A stretch of DNA of 64,000 bases from Cyclobacteriaceae bacterium (GTDB taxonomy: Bacteria; Bacteroidota; Bacteroidia; Cytophagales; Cyclobacteriaceae): NCBI GenBank assembly GCA_029858965.1, contig JAOUDZ010000016.1:1-64000 (forward strand). The letters run 5' to 3'. Within the stretch, counting starts at the first letter, position 1; each line of letters begins with the position of its first letter. The position numbers were made by a program, and so were the translations under genes. The notes under the pieces are model-generated. The model was not told where the DNA came from. It ran no database searches and was given only the letters and a program-made list of their open reading frames with translations. Below, one piece after another: positions 1 to 9,394 of the stretch.

Positions 1-1
1 C

Positions 2-265
2 ACTAGCGGTTCTATTGAAATCCAATTGGATAAACCACACCCTGTAAAATATGTATTGCTACAGGAATACATTAAACTCGGGCAGCGCGTAAAATCGTTC
101 ACGGTGGAGGCTAATATTGGAAATACGTGGAAACTACTGGCGAATGGGACCACAATTGGCTATAAGCGAATTTTGCCATTAGATACTATCGAAACAGATA
201 AACTCCGAATTAACATTACTTCGGCTAAAGCGTGTCCGTTGATTTCTTCAATTGAAGTTTACTAA
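2..265 (+). CDS. alpha-L-fucosidase, C-terminal fragment (5' end outside window)
   Basis: The open frame runs in from the left edge (first full codon at base 2), so only about 87 C-terminal residues are visible. They match the beta-sandwich tail of GH29 alpha-L-fucosidases: the stretch VLLQEYIKLGQRVKSFTVEA followed by GTTIGYKRIL and a final ISSIEVY is the usual ending of that family. The full enzyme would remove alpha-linked L-fucose from glycans, normally in the periplasm or outside the cell in Bacteroidota. The catalytic domain lies outside the window and cannot be checked. Its stop codon overlaps the start of the next gene, which suggests co-translation. Confidence 0.8.
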   Translation, partial: TSGSIEIQLDKPHPVKYVLLQEYIKLGQRVKSFTVEANIGNTWKLLANGTTIGYKRILPLDTIETDKLRINITSAKACPLISSIEVY

Positions 266-719
266 CAATATCAAATTGATATTCCTAGCTACCATATTAT
301 TGCTGACCACCTCACACTTCCAGGAGTCTGGCGATGGTTTTTACATTATCAGCAGCCCAGCAAAAAAAACACACTGCGCAAAGGAGTTAAGAATGATTAC
401 AGGAAAGTCAAAGGTATGCGTAGCGAATAAACCCATCATCGATATCGAAGCAATCGATTATGTTACAGACATCCTGTACGATCCAAAAAGCAAAGTACAT
501 TACATCGATATCGGCATTACCCACTCCGGGATGCAAACACTGAATAAAATGGTTCAGTCCTTGCCGGAATCAAAATTCGCAATGGTCGTCCAGAGTAATG
601 TGATCTGCGTTTTTGCCGGATCACAAGACTATGCCATCAATTCTATCCGGATCGGAGAAGATGCAGCCTTACAGGATTTGAAACTGATTCATGAAGCGTT
701 AGGCAAACTAAAACACTGA
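252..719 (+). CDS. small exported protein resembling the SecD P1 head subdomain
   Basis: A 155-residue protein starting at a TTG that overlaps the end of the fucosidase by 14 bases; no in-frame ATG gives a signal peptide, so TTG is the likely start. Residues 1 to about 24 form a signal peptide (NIKLIFLATILLLTTSHF). The segment around residues 80-125 (YIDIGITHSGMQTL, then AMVVQSNVICVFAG) resembles the periplasmic P1 head subdomain of SecD, in which a TxxG helix is followed by a lAivvdgkvi strand. Nothing else of SecD is present: no transmembrane bundle, no P4 domain. The function is unknown. It may be a free-standing periplasmic module of that fold; the family match is tentative. Confidence 0.6.
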   Translation: MKFTNNIKLIFLATILLLTTSHFQESGDGFYIISSPAKKTHCAKELRMITGKSKVCVANKPIIDIEAIDYVTDILYDPKSKVHYIDIGITHSGMQTLNKMVQSLPESKFAMVVQSNVICVFAGSQDYAINSIRIGEDAALQDLKLIHEALGKLKH

Positions 720-818
720 TTATACCTGCGGACTTGGCCCTGAAAAGAAAAATACTTTATAGAAATGCTTTCCTTTTAGCGATAAAATGTATGTGCCAAA
801 GTGCTCCAAAAAAAGGCT

Positions 819-826
819 TAGTTTTG
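819..826 (+). promoter_or_regulatory. candidate -7 promoter element for priA
   Basis: TAGTTTTG fits the Bacteroidota -7 consensus TAnnTTTG and lies 33 bases before the priA ATG. I do not see a convincing TTG/TTTG -33 partner, so this is a weak candidate. Confidence 0.3.
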
Positions 827-859
827 CCATAGTACTCGTTAAAGTGAAAATCGTTGCAC

Positions 860-3370
860 ATGTCTACTGAACCGTTAACCTATGAATCCGATGGCCGTCG
901 TACGCTCTTTGTGGAGCTGCTCCTCCCCGTACCCATTCCCAAATTGTTTACCTATCGCGTCCCCAACAATCTTGCAGATAAAATATTAGTAGGTCAACGC
1001 GCCATTGTTCAATTTGGCGACCGCAAAGTTCTGACCGGAATAATAACAGTCATTCATGACCAGCCACCAAAGGACTATGAAGCAAAATATATCCTTGAAT
1101 TGCTGGAAGATTTTCCATCTATTACAGATCAACAATTTAAACTTTTCCGGTGGATAGCAGACTACTATCTCTGCACCATCGGTGAAGTGTTGAATGCAGC
1201 ATTACCGGGAGGCCTCAAGCTTTCGAGCGAATCAATGGTACAACTACATCCGGCTTTTAACCTTGCGGAAAGTGAACAGGATTTTTCAGAAAAAGAATTC
1301 ATGCTCCTTAGGCGTTTAGCGCAGGAATCACTCTCCTATTCCGATATTGTTAAACTGCTGGGCGTAAAACATATCTACAGTATGCTGAAATCGCTGGTAG
1401 GCAAAGAAGCGATTATACTCTATGAAGCGGTAAAAGAAAAATTCAAGCCCAAGACCGAAAAGAAAATAAGGCTGACAGAAGATTTTAACAAAGGTGATGC
1501 TCTGCAAGCCCTGTTTGATACATTGTCCTCGAAACCAAAACAAGAAGCCATTGTACTGAAATACCTGCAGGAGGTACCTGTACTGAGTAATCCGGAAGAC
1601 AATAAATCAGGAATCTCCAAGCGTGTGCTGCTCGACGAAAACCTATCAGAATCATCTTTGCATACGCTCATCAAAAACGGCGTCCTGGAGGAGTTTGAGG
1701 TTATTGTTTCGCGGTTTGCTGAAGAAAAGTCCTTTGAGCAACCGATAATCCAACTCAGCGTTGAACAACAGCATACACAATATGAAATCATAACCAGTTT
1801 CCAAAATCACAATTGCACCCTGCTACACGGAATAACAGGGAGTGGTAAAACAGAAATTTACATCAACCTGATTAAGCAGGCAATGGAGGGCGGTTCGCAG
1901 GTTCTCTATCTTCTTCCTGAAATTGCGCTTACAACACAGATTGTTCAGCGCCTCAAAAAGATTTTCGGTAACACTATGGGTGTTTATCACTCCAGGTTTT
2001 CAGACAACGAACGTGTTGAAGTGTGGAATGGAATCCTCCATGGAAGATTCAAATTTGTAGTGGGCGTACGCTCTTCCATCTTTTTACCTTTTGATAACCT
2101 TGGATTGATAATCGTAGACGAAGAGCATGATGCCTCTTATAAACAGCAAGATCCTGCACCACGTTACCACGCAAGGGATGTTGCTTTGATGATAGCTCAA
2201 CTGCACCATGCAAAGGTTTTGCTTGGATCCGCAACACCCTCCGTGGAGACATACTACCAAACCCAACGTGACAAATATGGGCTGGTTAAACTTGACAAGC
2301 GCTTTGGAGAAGCCCAACTACCGAAATTGGTTCTTGCAGACATGCGGCGAGAGCGCAAACAAAAAACAATTAAGGGTGAATTTTCAAGCGTGCTTTTGAA
2401 AGATATCGGGGAGGCACTTTCCAAAAATGAGCAGGTAATAATCTTCCAGAATAGAAGAGGCTATTCGCCTATGGTGAATTGTGAGGATTGCGGCTGGGTG
2501 CCCAAGTGCGTTAACTGCGCTGTCAGCCTCACCTACCATCAATTCCGGCACGCACTGGTATGCCATTATTGCGGATATAAGGAGTCCCTGCCCGAACAAT
2601 GTCCATCCTGCTCATCAACGCGATTAAAAACAGTAGGGTATGGCACAGAAAAGCTGGAAGAAGAATTAATACTTCATTTTCCAGATGCAAACGTGCAACG
2701 CATGGATCTGGATACAACACGTTCGAAAACAGGGTATGAGACTATCCTTGAAAAATTTGAAAAGGGAGAAACCAATATTCTTGTTGGAACACAGATGGTT
2801 ACAAAGGGACTTGACTTTGATCACGTAAGCCTGGTGGGCGTCTTCAATGCAGACCGAATGATACACTTCCCTGATTTTCGTTCCTATGAAAGAGCGTACC
2901 AGTTGATCACCCAGGTTAGCGGCCGTGCCGGCCGAAGGGACAAACCCGGTACGGTTGTGATTCAAACATCAAATCCGGATCATCCACTGTTGATGACGAT
3001 CCTACAGCACAACTTTGAAGAATTCTATACGAGCCAGCTTGCCGATCGATACGAACACAGCTATCCACCATTTTCAAGACTCATTGAAATCACCGTGAAG
3101 CATACCGACAAGCAAATCTGCAGAAATGCTGCGGCCGCATTGTTCAGTGCGCTTCGAAACACCATGGATGGAGCCAGGATACTTGGCCCAGGTGAACCCA
3201 TGATTTCTAAAATCAGAAACCAATTCCTCATGAGCCTGCTCGTAAAGATTCCACGGAACAGCAGAGAACTTGGGAATCTGAAAAACAAGCTTGTTCATCA
3301 TGTTCAGGTGTTGCAGAAAGACAAGGCTTATCGAAATGCAAGAATAATCCTTGATGTGGACCCGGTCTAG
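860..3370 (+). CDS. priA: primosomal protein N' (replication restart helicase PriA)
   Basis: An 836-residue PriA, a 3'-5' superfamily 2 helicase that reloads the replisome at stalled forks. The N-terminal DNA-binding domain begins LFVELLLPVPIPKLFTYRVP. Walker A is GITGSGKTEIY (about residues 321-331), Walker B DEEH lies near 418-421, and eight zinc-binding cysteines sit between about 540 and 590 (CEDCGWVPKC, CVNC, CHYC, CPSC). Helicase motifs VGTQMVTKGLDF (near 643) and QVSGRAGRR (near 684) complete the set. The ATG at 860 is preferred to the TTG two codons upstream. The protein is somewhat longer than E. coli PriA because of an insert between the N-terminal domain and Walker A. It appears monocistronic. 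Confidence 0.97.
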   Translation: MSTEPLTYESDGRRTLFVELLLPVPIPKLFTYRVPNNLADKILVGQRAIVQFGDRKVLTGIITVIHDQPPKDYEAKYILELLEDFPSITDQQFKLFRWIADYYLCTIGEVLNAALPGGLKLSSESMVQLHPAFNLAESEQDFSEKEFMLLRRLAQESLSYSDIVKLLGVKHIYSMLKSLVGKEAIILYEAVKEKFKPKTEKKIRLTEDFNKGDALQALFDTLSSKPKQEAIVLKYLQEVPVLSNPEDNKSGISKRVLLDENLSESSLHTLIKNGVLEEFEVIVSRFAEEKSFEQPIIQLSVEQQHTQYEIITSFQNHNCTLLHGITGSGKTEIYINLIKQAMEGGSQVLYLLPEIALTTQIVQRLKKIFGNTMGVYHSRFSDNERVEVWNGILHGRFKFVVGVRSSIFLPFDNLGLIIVDEEHDASYKQQDPAPRYHARDVALMIAQLHHAKVLLGSATPSVETYYQTQRDKYGLVKLDKRFGEAQLPKLVLADMRRERKQKTIKGEFSSVLLKDIGEALSKNEQVIIFQNRRGYSPMVNCEDCGWVPKCVNCAVSLTYHQFRHALVCHYCGYKESLPEQCPSCSSTRLKTVGYGTEKLEEELILHFPDANVQRMDLDTTRSKTGYETILEKFEKGETNILVGTQMVTKGLDFDHVSLVGVFNADRMIHFPDFRSYERAYQLITQVSGRAGRRDKPGTVVIQTSNPDHPLLMTILQHNFEEFYTSQLADRYEHSYPPFSRLIEITVKHTDKQICRNAAAALFSALRNTMDGARILGPGEPMISKIRNQFLMSLLVKIPRNSRELGNLKNKLVHHVQVLQKDKAYRNARIILDVDPV

Positions 3371-3504
3371 GTTAATAATTGGACAGCGATACGACATATG
3401 ATGCATCTGCTGTGCATTCCAAGTACCCCATTCAAAAGAATTTATTTAACTTTATCCGTCAATGCTTGCCAGTAGCCCCTATGACAATTAACGTAACGCC
3501 GGCC

Positions 3505-4059
3505 ATGAACAAAATTCTGCCAACGATTGCCTTTATTCTCGTTTTTGTTTTCGTAATCCAGGCCCAGGATTTCCGCAAACCTGACGCGAGCCCAATGGAC
3601 ATGGCCTATTTCCCTGATAATTTTGCGCACGATAGAAAAGAAGGCGACAAGGCTGTAATCCGGGTGACCTATAGCAGGCCGCTAAAAAAAGAAAGAGTGA
3701 TTTTCGGAAAACTTGTACCATATGGTGAAGTCTGGAGATGCGGAGCAAATGAGGCTTCAGAAATAAAATTCTATCAGGATGTCAATTTGAATGGCAAGAA
3801 AGTAGAAGCAGGCACTTACTCGCTCTTTGTAATCCCTGAGGAAAAAGAATGGACCATTATACTAAACAGCGACCTGGATTATTGGGGTGCCTATAAATAT
3901 AATGCACAACATGATGTGATAAGGGTCCCCGCCATAGTTTCTCAAATGAACAAATCACTGGAAAGCTTTACCATTCAATTTGCAGATAAAGGAGAGAAAC
4001 AAGGTGTGATGAAACTGGGCTGGGACAAGACGGTAGCTGAAGTGCCCTTTAACTTCTGA
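3505..4059 (+). CDS. DUF2911 domain-containing secreted protein (first copy)
   Basis: About 184 residues. The start is placed at 3505 because MNKILPTIAFILVFVFVIQAQ makes a clean signal peptide ending in AQ; an in-frame ATG at 3481 would only add eight residues. The mature protein carries the DUF2911 hallmarks VTYSRPLKKERVIFGKLVPYG, EVWRCGANEASEI, AGTYSLFVIPEEKEWTIILN and WGAYKYN. DUF2911 proteins are common in Bacteroidota, predicted periplasmic or surface beta-rich proteins with no established activity. A paralogue lies at 50896-51435. The gene converges on the ThuA-like gene with only 28 bases between. Confidence 0.88.
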   Translation: MNKILPTIAFILVFVFVIQAQDFRKPDASPMDMAYFPDNFAHDRKEGDKAVIRVTYSRPLKKERVIFGKLVPYGEVWRCGANEASEIKFYQDVNLNGKKVEAGTYSLFVIPEEKEWTIILNSDLDYWGAYKYNAQHDVIRVPAIVSQMNKSLESFTIQFADKGEKQGVMKLGWDKTVAEVPFNF

Positions 4060-4087
4060 GGCTGGCGGCAACCTATCAACAACAACT

Positions 4088-4846
4088 TTAGTTTTCCATC
4101 ATCGACCATCTAATTCCTCCAAGCAAATGTTTTAGAAACTTTTCGTCTTTATAATATTCTGCTTTATGACCAAGCGCGGTATAGAACTGTCTTCCACCTT
4201 CAAACTCATGGCACCAGGATAGTGGAAAAAAATTACCGAATGTTGTGCCGGGATACTGAACTTTCTTGTCGTCGGCAATAGTGGTGAGGTCTGCTGCAAG
4301 CAGCACGTGGATGTCAGGATTCAGCTGATCCGTATAATAACATTCATCCTCCCATGCCCAACTATCCCCTAAGAAATCTGTGGCAGGATGGTTTTTGTCT
4401 ACTACTTTTATGGTAAACTCCTGAAGTTTAGGATGTCTAACAAACTTTCCACCCAACATGGCCCAAAACCAGGGCCATTGTCTTTCTGATCCGGAGGCGG
4501 AATGTATTCCTACAAATCCTCCCCCATTATGCGTATATGCTACAAAGGCCTGTTTTTGTCCTTCAGTATCAAATGCCTGGTTGTTCGAATTGGCAAAGAT
4601 GATACAACTGACTTTTCTCAATTTTTCGGGCGTAAAGATAGACGGGTCATCCGTAGCTTGTACTGCATATCTGTTATCTGAACACAGCTTTTTAAGTGCT
4701 TCTACACTCGCTGCGATATTCTCATGAACGTAACCTTTCTCATTATAACCTTCCCCATTATGCGTGTAAATTAGTATTTGCTTTGGGGCAATTGTGCCAC
4801 TCATGAGGGGAAGTACAGTCACTATTATAATCAGTAGTCTTTTCAT
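4088..4846 (-). CDS. ThuA-like domain protein, exported
   Basis: A 252-residue protein with an N-terminal signal peptide (MKRLLIIIVTVLPLMSGTIA) and a class I glutamine-amidotransferase-like ThuA fold. Supporting segments are ILIYTHNGEGYNEKGYVHENI, IIFANSN, FVAYTHNGGGFVGIHSASG, HPATDFLGDSWAWEDECYYT and GRQFYTALGHKAEYY. ThuA was named in rhizobial trehalose use; exported Bacteroidota members are often linked to carbohydrate breakdown, but their reaction is not established. The gene stands alone and its upstream region is shared with the divergent gene at 5102. Confidence 0.87.
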   Translation of the reverse strand: MKRLLIIIVTVLPLMSGTIAPKQILIYTHNGEGYNEKGYVHENIAASVEALKKLCSDNRYAVQATDDPSIFTPEKLRKVSCIIFANSNNQAFDTEGQKQAFVAYTHNGGGFVGIHSASGSERQWPWFWAMLGGKFVRHPKLQEFTIKVVDKNHPATDFLGDSWAWEDECYYTDQLNPDIHVLLAADLTTIADDKKVQYPGTTFGNFFPLSWCHEFEGGRQFYTALGHKAEYYKDEKFLKHLLGGIRWSMMEN

Positions 4847-5101
4847 TCGTGAGTTATTTTAGATCGCGTGTAAAAATCCATGTGCAGGATTGGGTTTTGA
4901 ACCTGAAACGCGTCTTTTAAGCGCTTTCGAAGCGGAAAATTTACTGACTTAGATTGGTATTCACCAGATTACGAACAAAATTTTATTCAGAACCGACATG
5001 CGATGGATAACGAGCTGACCTGGCCAGAATTGAGCAAACCATTGGTCAACCTGTTTTCATTAGGCTGTCTACGCGCGCTTTCCTAGATTAGTGGTTGTGT
5101 T
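4847..5101. other. divergent intergenic region with a start-less open frame
   Basis: These 255 bases separate the ThuA-like gene and the type B cargo gene. On the plus strand an open frame from about 4907 to 5085 reads plausibly as protein (for example DLDWYSPDYEQNFIQNRH and MDNELTWPELSKPL), but its only ATG (5001) would give 27 residues. It may be chance or a gene remnant; I recognise no family. The promoters of both flanking genes should lie here, but I see no clear consensus element. Confidence 0.3.
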
Positions 5102-6478
5102 ATGAAAGCTTGTGCCCTTTTCCTTTTTCTTTTTTTAGGCAATACCATGCTAATAGGACAAAATCTGGTGCCGGATGCAAGTTTTGAGGACTATAATCGA
5201 TTGCCTTGCAGTGTCAACGAGTTCCTAATCCAAGACCTCCTTCGAAGTTGGCTACAGCCGATACCAGCCACAACGGATTACTGGAACAGTCTTTCCGATC
5301 CGGATTGCTTCCTGAATCCAATGCAGACTACGGTTTCACCCAGAACAGGCAACGGTATGATAGGATTGATCACCGCTGTTGTTCAAGATGGGGCTAAAAT
5401 CCAATACAAAGAGTACGTTGAAGCAAAGCTGACATCCAAACTTAAACAGGGTACGCTTTACTATGCTGAGTTTTATGCACATAACCGCGTAAAAAGTATT
5501 GTTCAGAGTGATATTTTGGCTGCCAATAACATAGGTGCCGCCTTTACAGATTCCTTGATACTTCACCCCGTCAACCGAAATGCGCCCGACCACATCCTGT
5601 TGAAGGCCGCCATAAAAGAAAACGAACCCATTGGCATGGCATGGCAAAAGGTGCATGGATGTTTTTTGGCCACCAGCGCTTCCCAATACGTGTTGATCGG
5701 TAACTTCAATAGTATTGATTCAACAAAGTTAGTGCGGATTACCAACGGCCTTGACGATGCAGCTGCCTACTATTTTATAGATGATGTCCTGGTAGAGGAA
5801 TTACCATACGATGTTTCTGCTTTGGCAACCACTGCAACCCTATGCGCAGGAGAGGATTTCGTACAACTAAATGCTTTCGTGGAAGGTGCCAGCAATTACC
5901 AGTGGGACGGAGGAGCCCAGGGGCCAACCATTAACGCCATAACGAAGGAAGATACAAATTATTCAGTGGAAATTTCCTTTGCCGAATGTCAGTACAAGCA
6001 TACATTTCAGGTAAGCTATGTTCCGGATATTGAGTTAGGAGCAGACACCACCTTATGTACTGGAGAGGAATTGCGACTTACGCCCACGCATCCGGTGAAT
6101 GAATTTCTTTGGTCAGACGGTTCATCGGATGAAACCAAAATCATTTCCATTCCAGGTACATATGCAGTATCGATCCCTTCAGAACATTGCAGCATACAAG
6201 ATAGTATTGAAGTATCTTTTATTGATTGCCCCGGATATGTTCCTAACATCATTACACCGAATAATGACCAGTACAATGAATACTTTGTGTTTGAAAATAT
6301 TGAAAACCGCTCCTGGTCATTAAATGTTATTAACAAATGGGGGGAGCAAGTGTATTTTTCTGATCATTATAAAAACCAATGGAATGGTAATGAACTTCCA
6401 GATGGAATATATTATTACGTCCTTTCCTCCACTGAATTAAACAAGACAATAAAAGGTTGGATTAATTTGGTGCATTAG
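5102..6478 (+). CDS. secreted protein with gliding-motility-type (T9SS type B) C-terminal domain
   Basis: A 458-residue protein. The signal peptide is MKACALFLFLFLGNTMLIGQ, followed by a jelly-roll-like domain (LVPDASFEDYN and IDDVLVEE are typical openings and closings of such secreted domains). Two Ig/PKD-like repeats of the kind found in these adhesins follow (ATLCAGEDFVQLNA, DTTLCTGEELRLTP). The last 80 residues form the type B sorting domain: PNIITPNNDQYNEYF, INKWGEQVYF and WNGNELPDGIYYYVL, ending in KGWINLVH. This tail directs export by the type IX secretion system and attachment to, or release from, the cell surface. No enzymatic motif was seen; an adhesin or surface-layer role is inferred. 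Confidence 0.9.
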   Translation: MKACALFLFLFLGNTMLIGQNLVPDASFEDYNRLPCSVNEFLIQDLLRSWLQPIPATTDYWNSLSDPDCFLNPMQTTVSPRTGNGMIGLITAVVQDGAKIQYKEYVEAKLTSKLKQGTLYYAEFYAHNRVKSIVQSDILAANNIGAAFTDSLILHPVNRNAPDHILLKAAIKENEPIGMAWQKVHGCFLATSASQYVLIGNFNSIDSTKLVRITNGLDDAAAYYFIDDVLVEELPYDVSALATTATLCAGEDFVQLNAFVEGASNYQWDGGAQGPTINAITKEDTNYSVEISFAECQYKHTFQVSYVPDIELGADTTLCTGEELRLTPTHPVNEFLWSDGSSDETKIISIPGTYAVSIPSEHCSIQDSIEVSFIDCPGYVPNIITPNNDQYNEYFVFENIENRSWSLNVINKWGEQVYFSDHYKNQWNGNELPDGIYYYVLSSTELNKTIKGWINLVH

Positions 6479-6519
6479 CCCGATGAGAAATCGTGGTCCG
6501 GACGTTTGATAGAAAGAAC

Positions 6520-7296
6520 CTACTCTAGAATTTCCCAGTCCTCATTCAAAACTGAAATCGCGGGATGTGCCGTGAGATCAAACTCGCAGGGAACAACGGA
6601 AACATAATTATTGGCAATAGCCCACTCATCATTGTCTTCTCCTTTGTCGAAGTTCACGAAGTTACCAACCATCCAGAAATAGCGACGACCATTGGGGTCG
6701 ACACGCTCATCAAAATCCTCCACCCATTTTGCGTTGGCTTGACGACAAATGCGGATACCTTTTATATTTTCATTTCTCTTTGGCGGAAAATTTACATTTA
6801 GCGCCACACCTTTAGGCAATCCTTTCTCCAGAACCTGCTTGGTAATTTTTCGAATGTACTCTTCCGTGTGCGAAAAGTCCGCATCGTGCCCAAAGTCGGC
6901 CAATGAAAAACCGATGGCAGGCGTCCCTTCTATCGCGGCCTCTATGGCAGCAGACATGGTTCCGGAATATAATACACTGATAGAAGTATTGCTTCCGTGA
7001 TTAACACCGCTTACTACGACATCGGGCTGACGTCCATCCTTCAATACAAAGTGACGTGCTATCTTAACGCAATCTGCCGGCGTTCCGGAACATTCGAACG
7101 CTCTCACTCCTTCAAAAATAAAGTTTTCCTCCAAACGCAGGGTTTCACCCACTGTGATGGCATGTCCCATGCCAGATTGTGGTCCGTCAGGTGCAACAAC
7201 AAGTACATCCCCCAATGTTTTCATCACATTAATTAATGTAAGAATTCCCTTGGAGGTGATGCCATCATCATTTGAAACAAGTATCAATGGTTTCAT
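6520..7296 (-). CDS. surE: 5'/3'-nucleotidase SurE
   Basis: A 258-residue SurE, a metal-dependent phosphatase acting on nucleoside 5'- and 3'-monophosphates. Metal-site motif VSNDDG is at residues 7-12, a Ser follows in PQSGMGHAIT, and SGVNHGSN and SGTMSAAIEA are the conserved central motifs. SGTPADC and NVNFPP are also typical. Length fits the family. The gene converges on the type B cargo gene with 41 bases between and is probably transcribed alone; the next upstream minus-strand gene ends 71 bases away. Confidence 0.96.
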   Translation of the reverse strand: MKPLILVSNDDGITSKGILTLINVMKTLGDVLVVAPDGPQSGMGHAITVGETLRLEENFIFEGVRAFECSGTPADCVKIARHFVLKDGRQPDVVVSGVNHGSNTSISVLYSGTMSAAIEAAIEGTPAIGFSLADFGHDADFSHTEEYIRKITKQVLEKGLPKGVALNVNFPPKRNENIKGIRICRQANAKWVEDFDERVDPNGRRYFWMVGNFVNFDKGEDNDEWAIANNYVSVVPCEFDLTAHPAISVLNEDWEILE

Positions 7297-7367
7297 TGTT
7301 AGCGCTAATTTTGTGAAGGCGTACGATCAAAGACTAACACTTGGGCCAAGTGCCGGGAAAATATGTT

Positions 7368-8024
7368 TTAGATGGAGTTGTAAAAAGAGACAATCGCGGC
7401 AAAATCATATTTGTCATCGTATCGGAGCTTATTTGATTTGATGTATTTTTCAACTTCTTTTGCTTTCTTTCCCATCAAGTCCAGCAAGTCATTTTTGTTT
7501 CCGGTGAACTCACTGATGACACCCTTTTCATCAAGAAAAAAAAACGTGTTAACCAATACCTGACGTGAGTATGAGCCTATGTAGTATGGTGAATTATAGG
7601 TCCTGAATTCAATTGATTCGCGCGATAACAAAGTCAATTTTCCTTCCGCGAGCAATTCAAAAAAAACGGGAGCCCGGTATCCCGTAGGTGTAGTGTATGG
7701 CAAAGCAAAAAACTGACGATACTTTCGTACCGAGTTATCAAATATTTCAAAAAACAATATTTTACGTGCACTAAAAGCATCTGTTCTCTTATCAGGCTGA
7801 TTATATTGGATAAGATCCTGCTGAAGATCATATTTGACAAGCCCCCGCAAAGTATCTCCATCAGTCAAAACTATCCTTCCCTCATGCCAAACTTCAGAAG
7901 GCCAATTTTGTGCATTGGCCTTCCAGGACAACGCCAGCATTACCAACGCCAATATCACAAATTTTTGATTGTAAAATCGAATTACACCTCGAAGCCCCAA
8001 TAAATAAACCGATTGCAATTTCAT
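7368..8024 (-). CDS. secreted protein of unknown function coupled to ribBA
   Basis: A 218-residue protein whose ATG overlaps the ribBA stop in an ATGA arrangement, so translation is probably coupled. An internal signal-like segment [18 protein letters not shown] ends near residue 39, giving a longer than usual N-region; an internal start is possible. The mature part ([20 protein letters not shown], then [32 protein letters not shown]) resembles a widespread Bacteroidota family of exported hypothetical proteins. No catalytic motif is visible. Its link to riboflavin synthesis is positional only. Confidence 0.8.
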   Translation of the reverse strand: MKLQSVYLLGLRGVIRFYNQKFVILALVMLALSWKANAQNWPSEVWHEGRIVLTDGDTLRGLVKYDLQQDLIQYNQPDKRTDAFSARKILFFEIFDNSVRKYRQFFALPYTTPTGYRAPVFFELLAEGKLTLLSRESIEFRTYNSPYYIGSYSRQVLVNTFFFLDEKGVISEFTGNKNDLLDLMGKKAKEVEKYIKSNKLRYDDKYDFAAIVSFYNSI

Positions 8025-9238
8025 TTTTTCTTTAATATAGTATGACCAAGCTTATCCCGCTTTGTCATTAAATACTTCTCATTGTAAGGGTTGGGTGCTA
8101 TCTCAATGGGAACATTATCGACAATTTCCAATCCATACCCCATCAAGCCCACGCGCTTCTTGGGATTGTTGGTAATTAGTTTGATTTTCGTTATTCCTAA
8201 GTTACGAATTATTTGCGCGCCAATACCATAATCACGTTCATCCATATCAAAACCAAGTTGAAGATTTGCTTCCACTGTATCAAGTCCCTCCTCCTGTAAT
8301 TTATAGGCTTTAAGTTTGTTCAACAATCCGATGCCCCTCCCCTCCTGCTTCATGTACAGCACTACGCCCTTGCCTTCGCGATTCACCATATCCATAGCGT
8401 TATGCAATTGGGAACCACAATCACATCGGCAGGAGCCAAAAATATCCCCCGTAACACAAGAAGAGTGCACGCGGACAAGTACTGGCTCATCTTTTTCCCA
8501 TGTCCCCTTTACTAACGCCAAATGTACTTCGCTGGTATTAGTTTGATCAAATGCCACCAGTTTAAAATGACCATAGTTGGTCGGCATGTCTACTTCTACC
8601 TCCCGCTTGATGAGAGATTCCTGCTTTATCCGATACTCAATCAAATCCTTTATAGAAACCAATTTCAGCGAAAATCGTTCTGCCACTTTAACCAGGTCCG
8701 GTACCCTTGCCATTGAACCGTCTTCATTCATAATTTCAACCAAAACACCTGCAGGCTTAAAACCGGCTAAACGTGCAAAGTCTATGGCCGCTTCCGTATG
8801 CCCTGTCCGTCGCAACACACCACCGCGTTTTGCCTTGAGTGGAAATATATGCCCGGGCTTACCCAGATCCTCTGTTCTTGTTTCCGGGTCAATCAGCGCC
8901 CGGATCGTCTTAAAACGATCATGTGCGGAAATTCCTGTTGTACAACCGTGACCAATCAAATCAACGGAAACTGTAAACGGTGTTTCGAAGGCCGCCGTAT
9001 TTTTGCCAACCATCATCTCAAGTGCAAGTTCTTCACATCGATCTTCAATAAGTGGCGCACAGATGAGGCCACGGCCGTGTGTGGCCATGAAGTTTACAAT
9101 TTCCGGCGTGATACAATCAGCAGCGCATACAAAATCACCTTCATTCTCACGATCTTCATCGTCGACCACAATAATTACCTTACCATTCTTAATAGCTTCT
9201 ATGCCTTCCTCAGTGGTATTCAATTTAATATCACGCAT
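8021..9238 (-). CDS. ribBA: bifunctional 3,4-dihydroxy-2-butanone-4-phosphate synthase / GTP cyclohydrolase II
   Basis: A 405-residue fusion supplying both starting branches of riboflavin synthesis. The N-terminal half is Rib[12 protein letters not shown] near residues 26-36 holds the acidic metal-binding loop, followed by HGRGLICAP, and [14 protein letters not shown] carries the conserved histidine. The C-terminal half is RibA: zinc-binding cysteines in [20 protein letters not shown] near 260-275, then [20 protein letters not shown] and TNNPKK. All key residues appear intact. A good Shine-Dalgarno sequence precedes the ATG. No FMN riboswitch motif was found upstream. It leads a two-gene unit with the secreted protein downstream. 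Confidence 0.97.
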   Translation of the reverse strand: MRDIKLNTTEEGIEAIKNGKVIIVVDDEDRENEGDFVCAADCITPEIVNFMATHGRGLICAPLIEDRCEELALEMMVGKNTAAFETPFTVSVDLIGHGCTTGISAHDRFKTIRALIDPETRTEDLGKPGHIFPLKAKRGGVLRRTGHTEAAIDFARLAGFKPAGVLVEIMNEDGSMARVPDLVKVAERFSLKLVSIKDLIEYRIKQESLIKREVEVDMPTNYGHFKLVAFDQTNTSEVHLALVKGTWEKDEPVLVRVHSSCVTGDIFGSCRCDCGSQLHNAMDMVNREGKGVVLYMKQEGRGIGLLNKLKAYKLQEEGLDTVEANLQLGFDMDERDYGIGAQIIRNLGITKIKLITNNPKKRVGLMGYGLEIVDNVPIEIAPNPYNEKYLMTKRDKLGHTILKKK

Positions 9239-9244
9239 ATCTTA

Positions 9245-9251
9245 CTCCTCT
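9245..9251 (-). promoter_or_regulatory. Shine-Dalgarno site for ribBA
   Basis: The minus strand reads AGAGGAG six bases before the ribBA ATG, close to the ideal anti-16S match and spacing. Most genes in this window lack such a site, as is usual in Bacteroidota. Confidence 0.5.
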
Positions 9252-9394
9252 TTATAAATTATTCCTTCTTTCTTTCCTGTGTTGACTTCTAACAAAAAAA
9301 ACAATTGGGACGTTCCGGAAACCAGAAACCTATCCTTAATTAAGTAAAACATTTGTCTTTGCGCAACAAATTGCTCCCTGCGCATTTCTGAGAT

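Noticed and set aside
9239-9394. FMN riboswitch before ribBA
   Set aside because: I looked for the conserved RFN core motifs in the 156-base gap and found none; only a Shine-Dalgarno site is clear.
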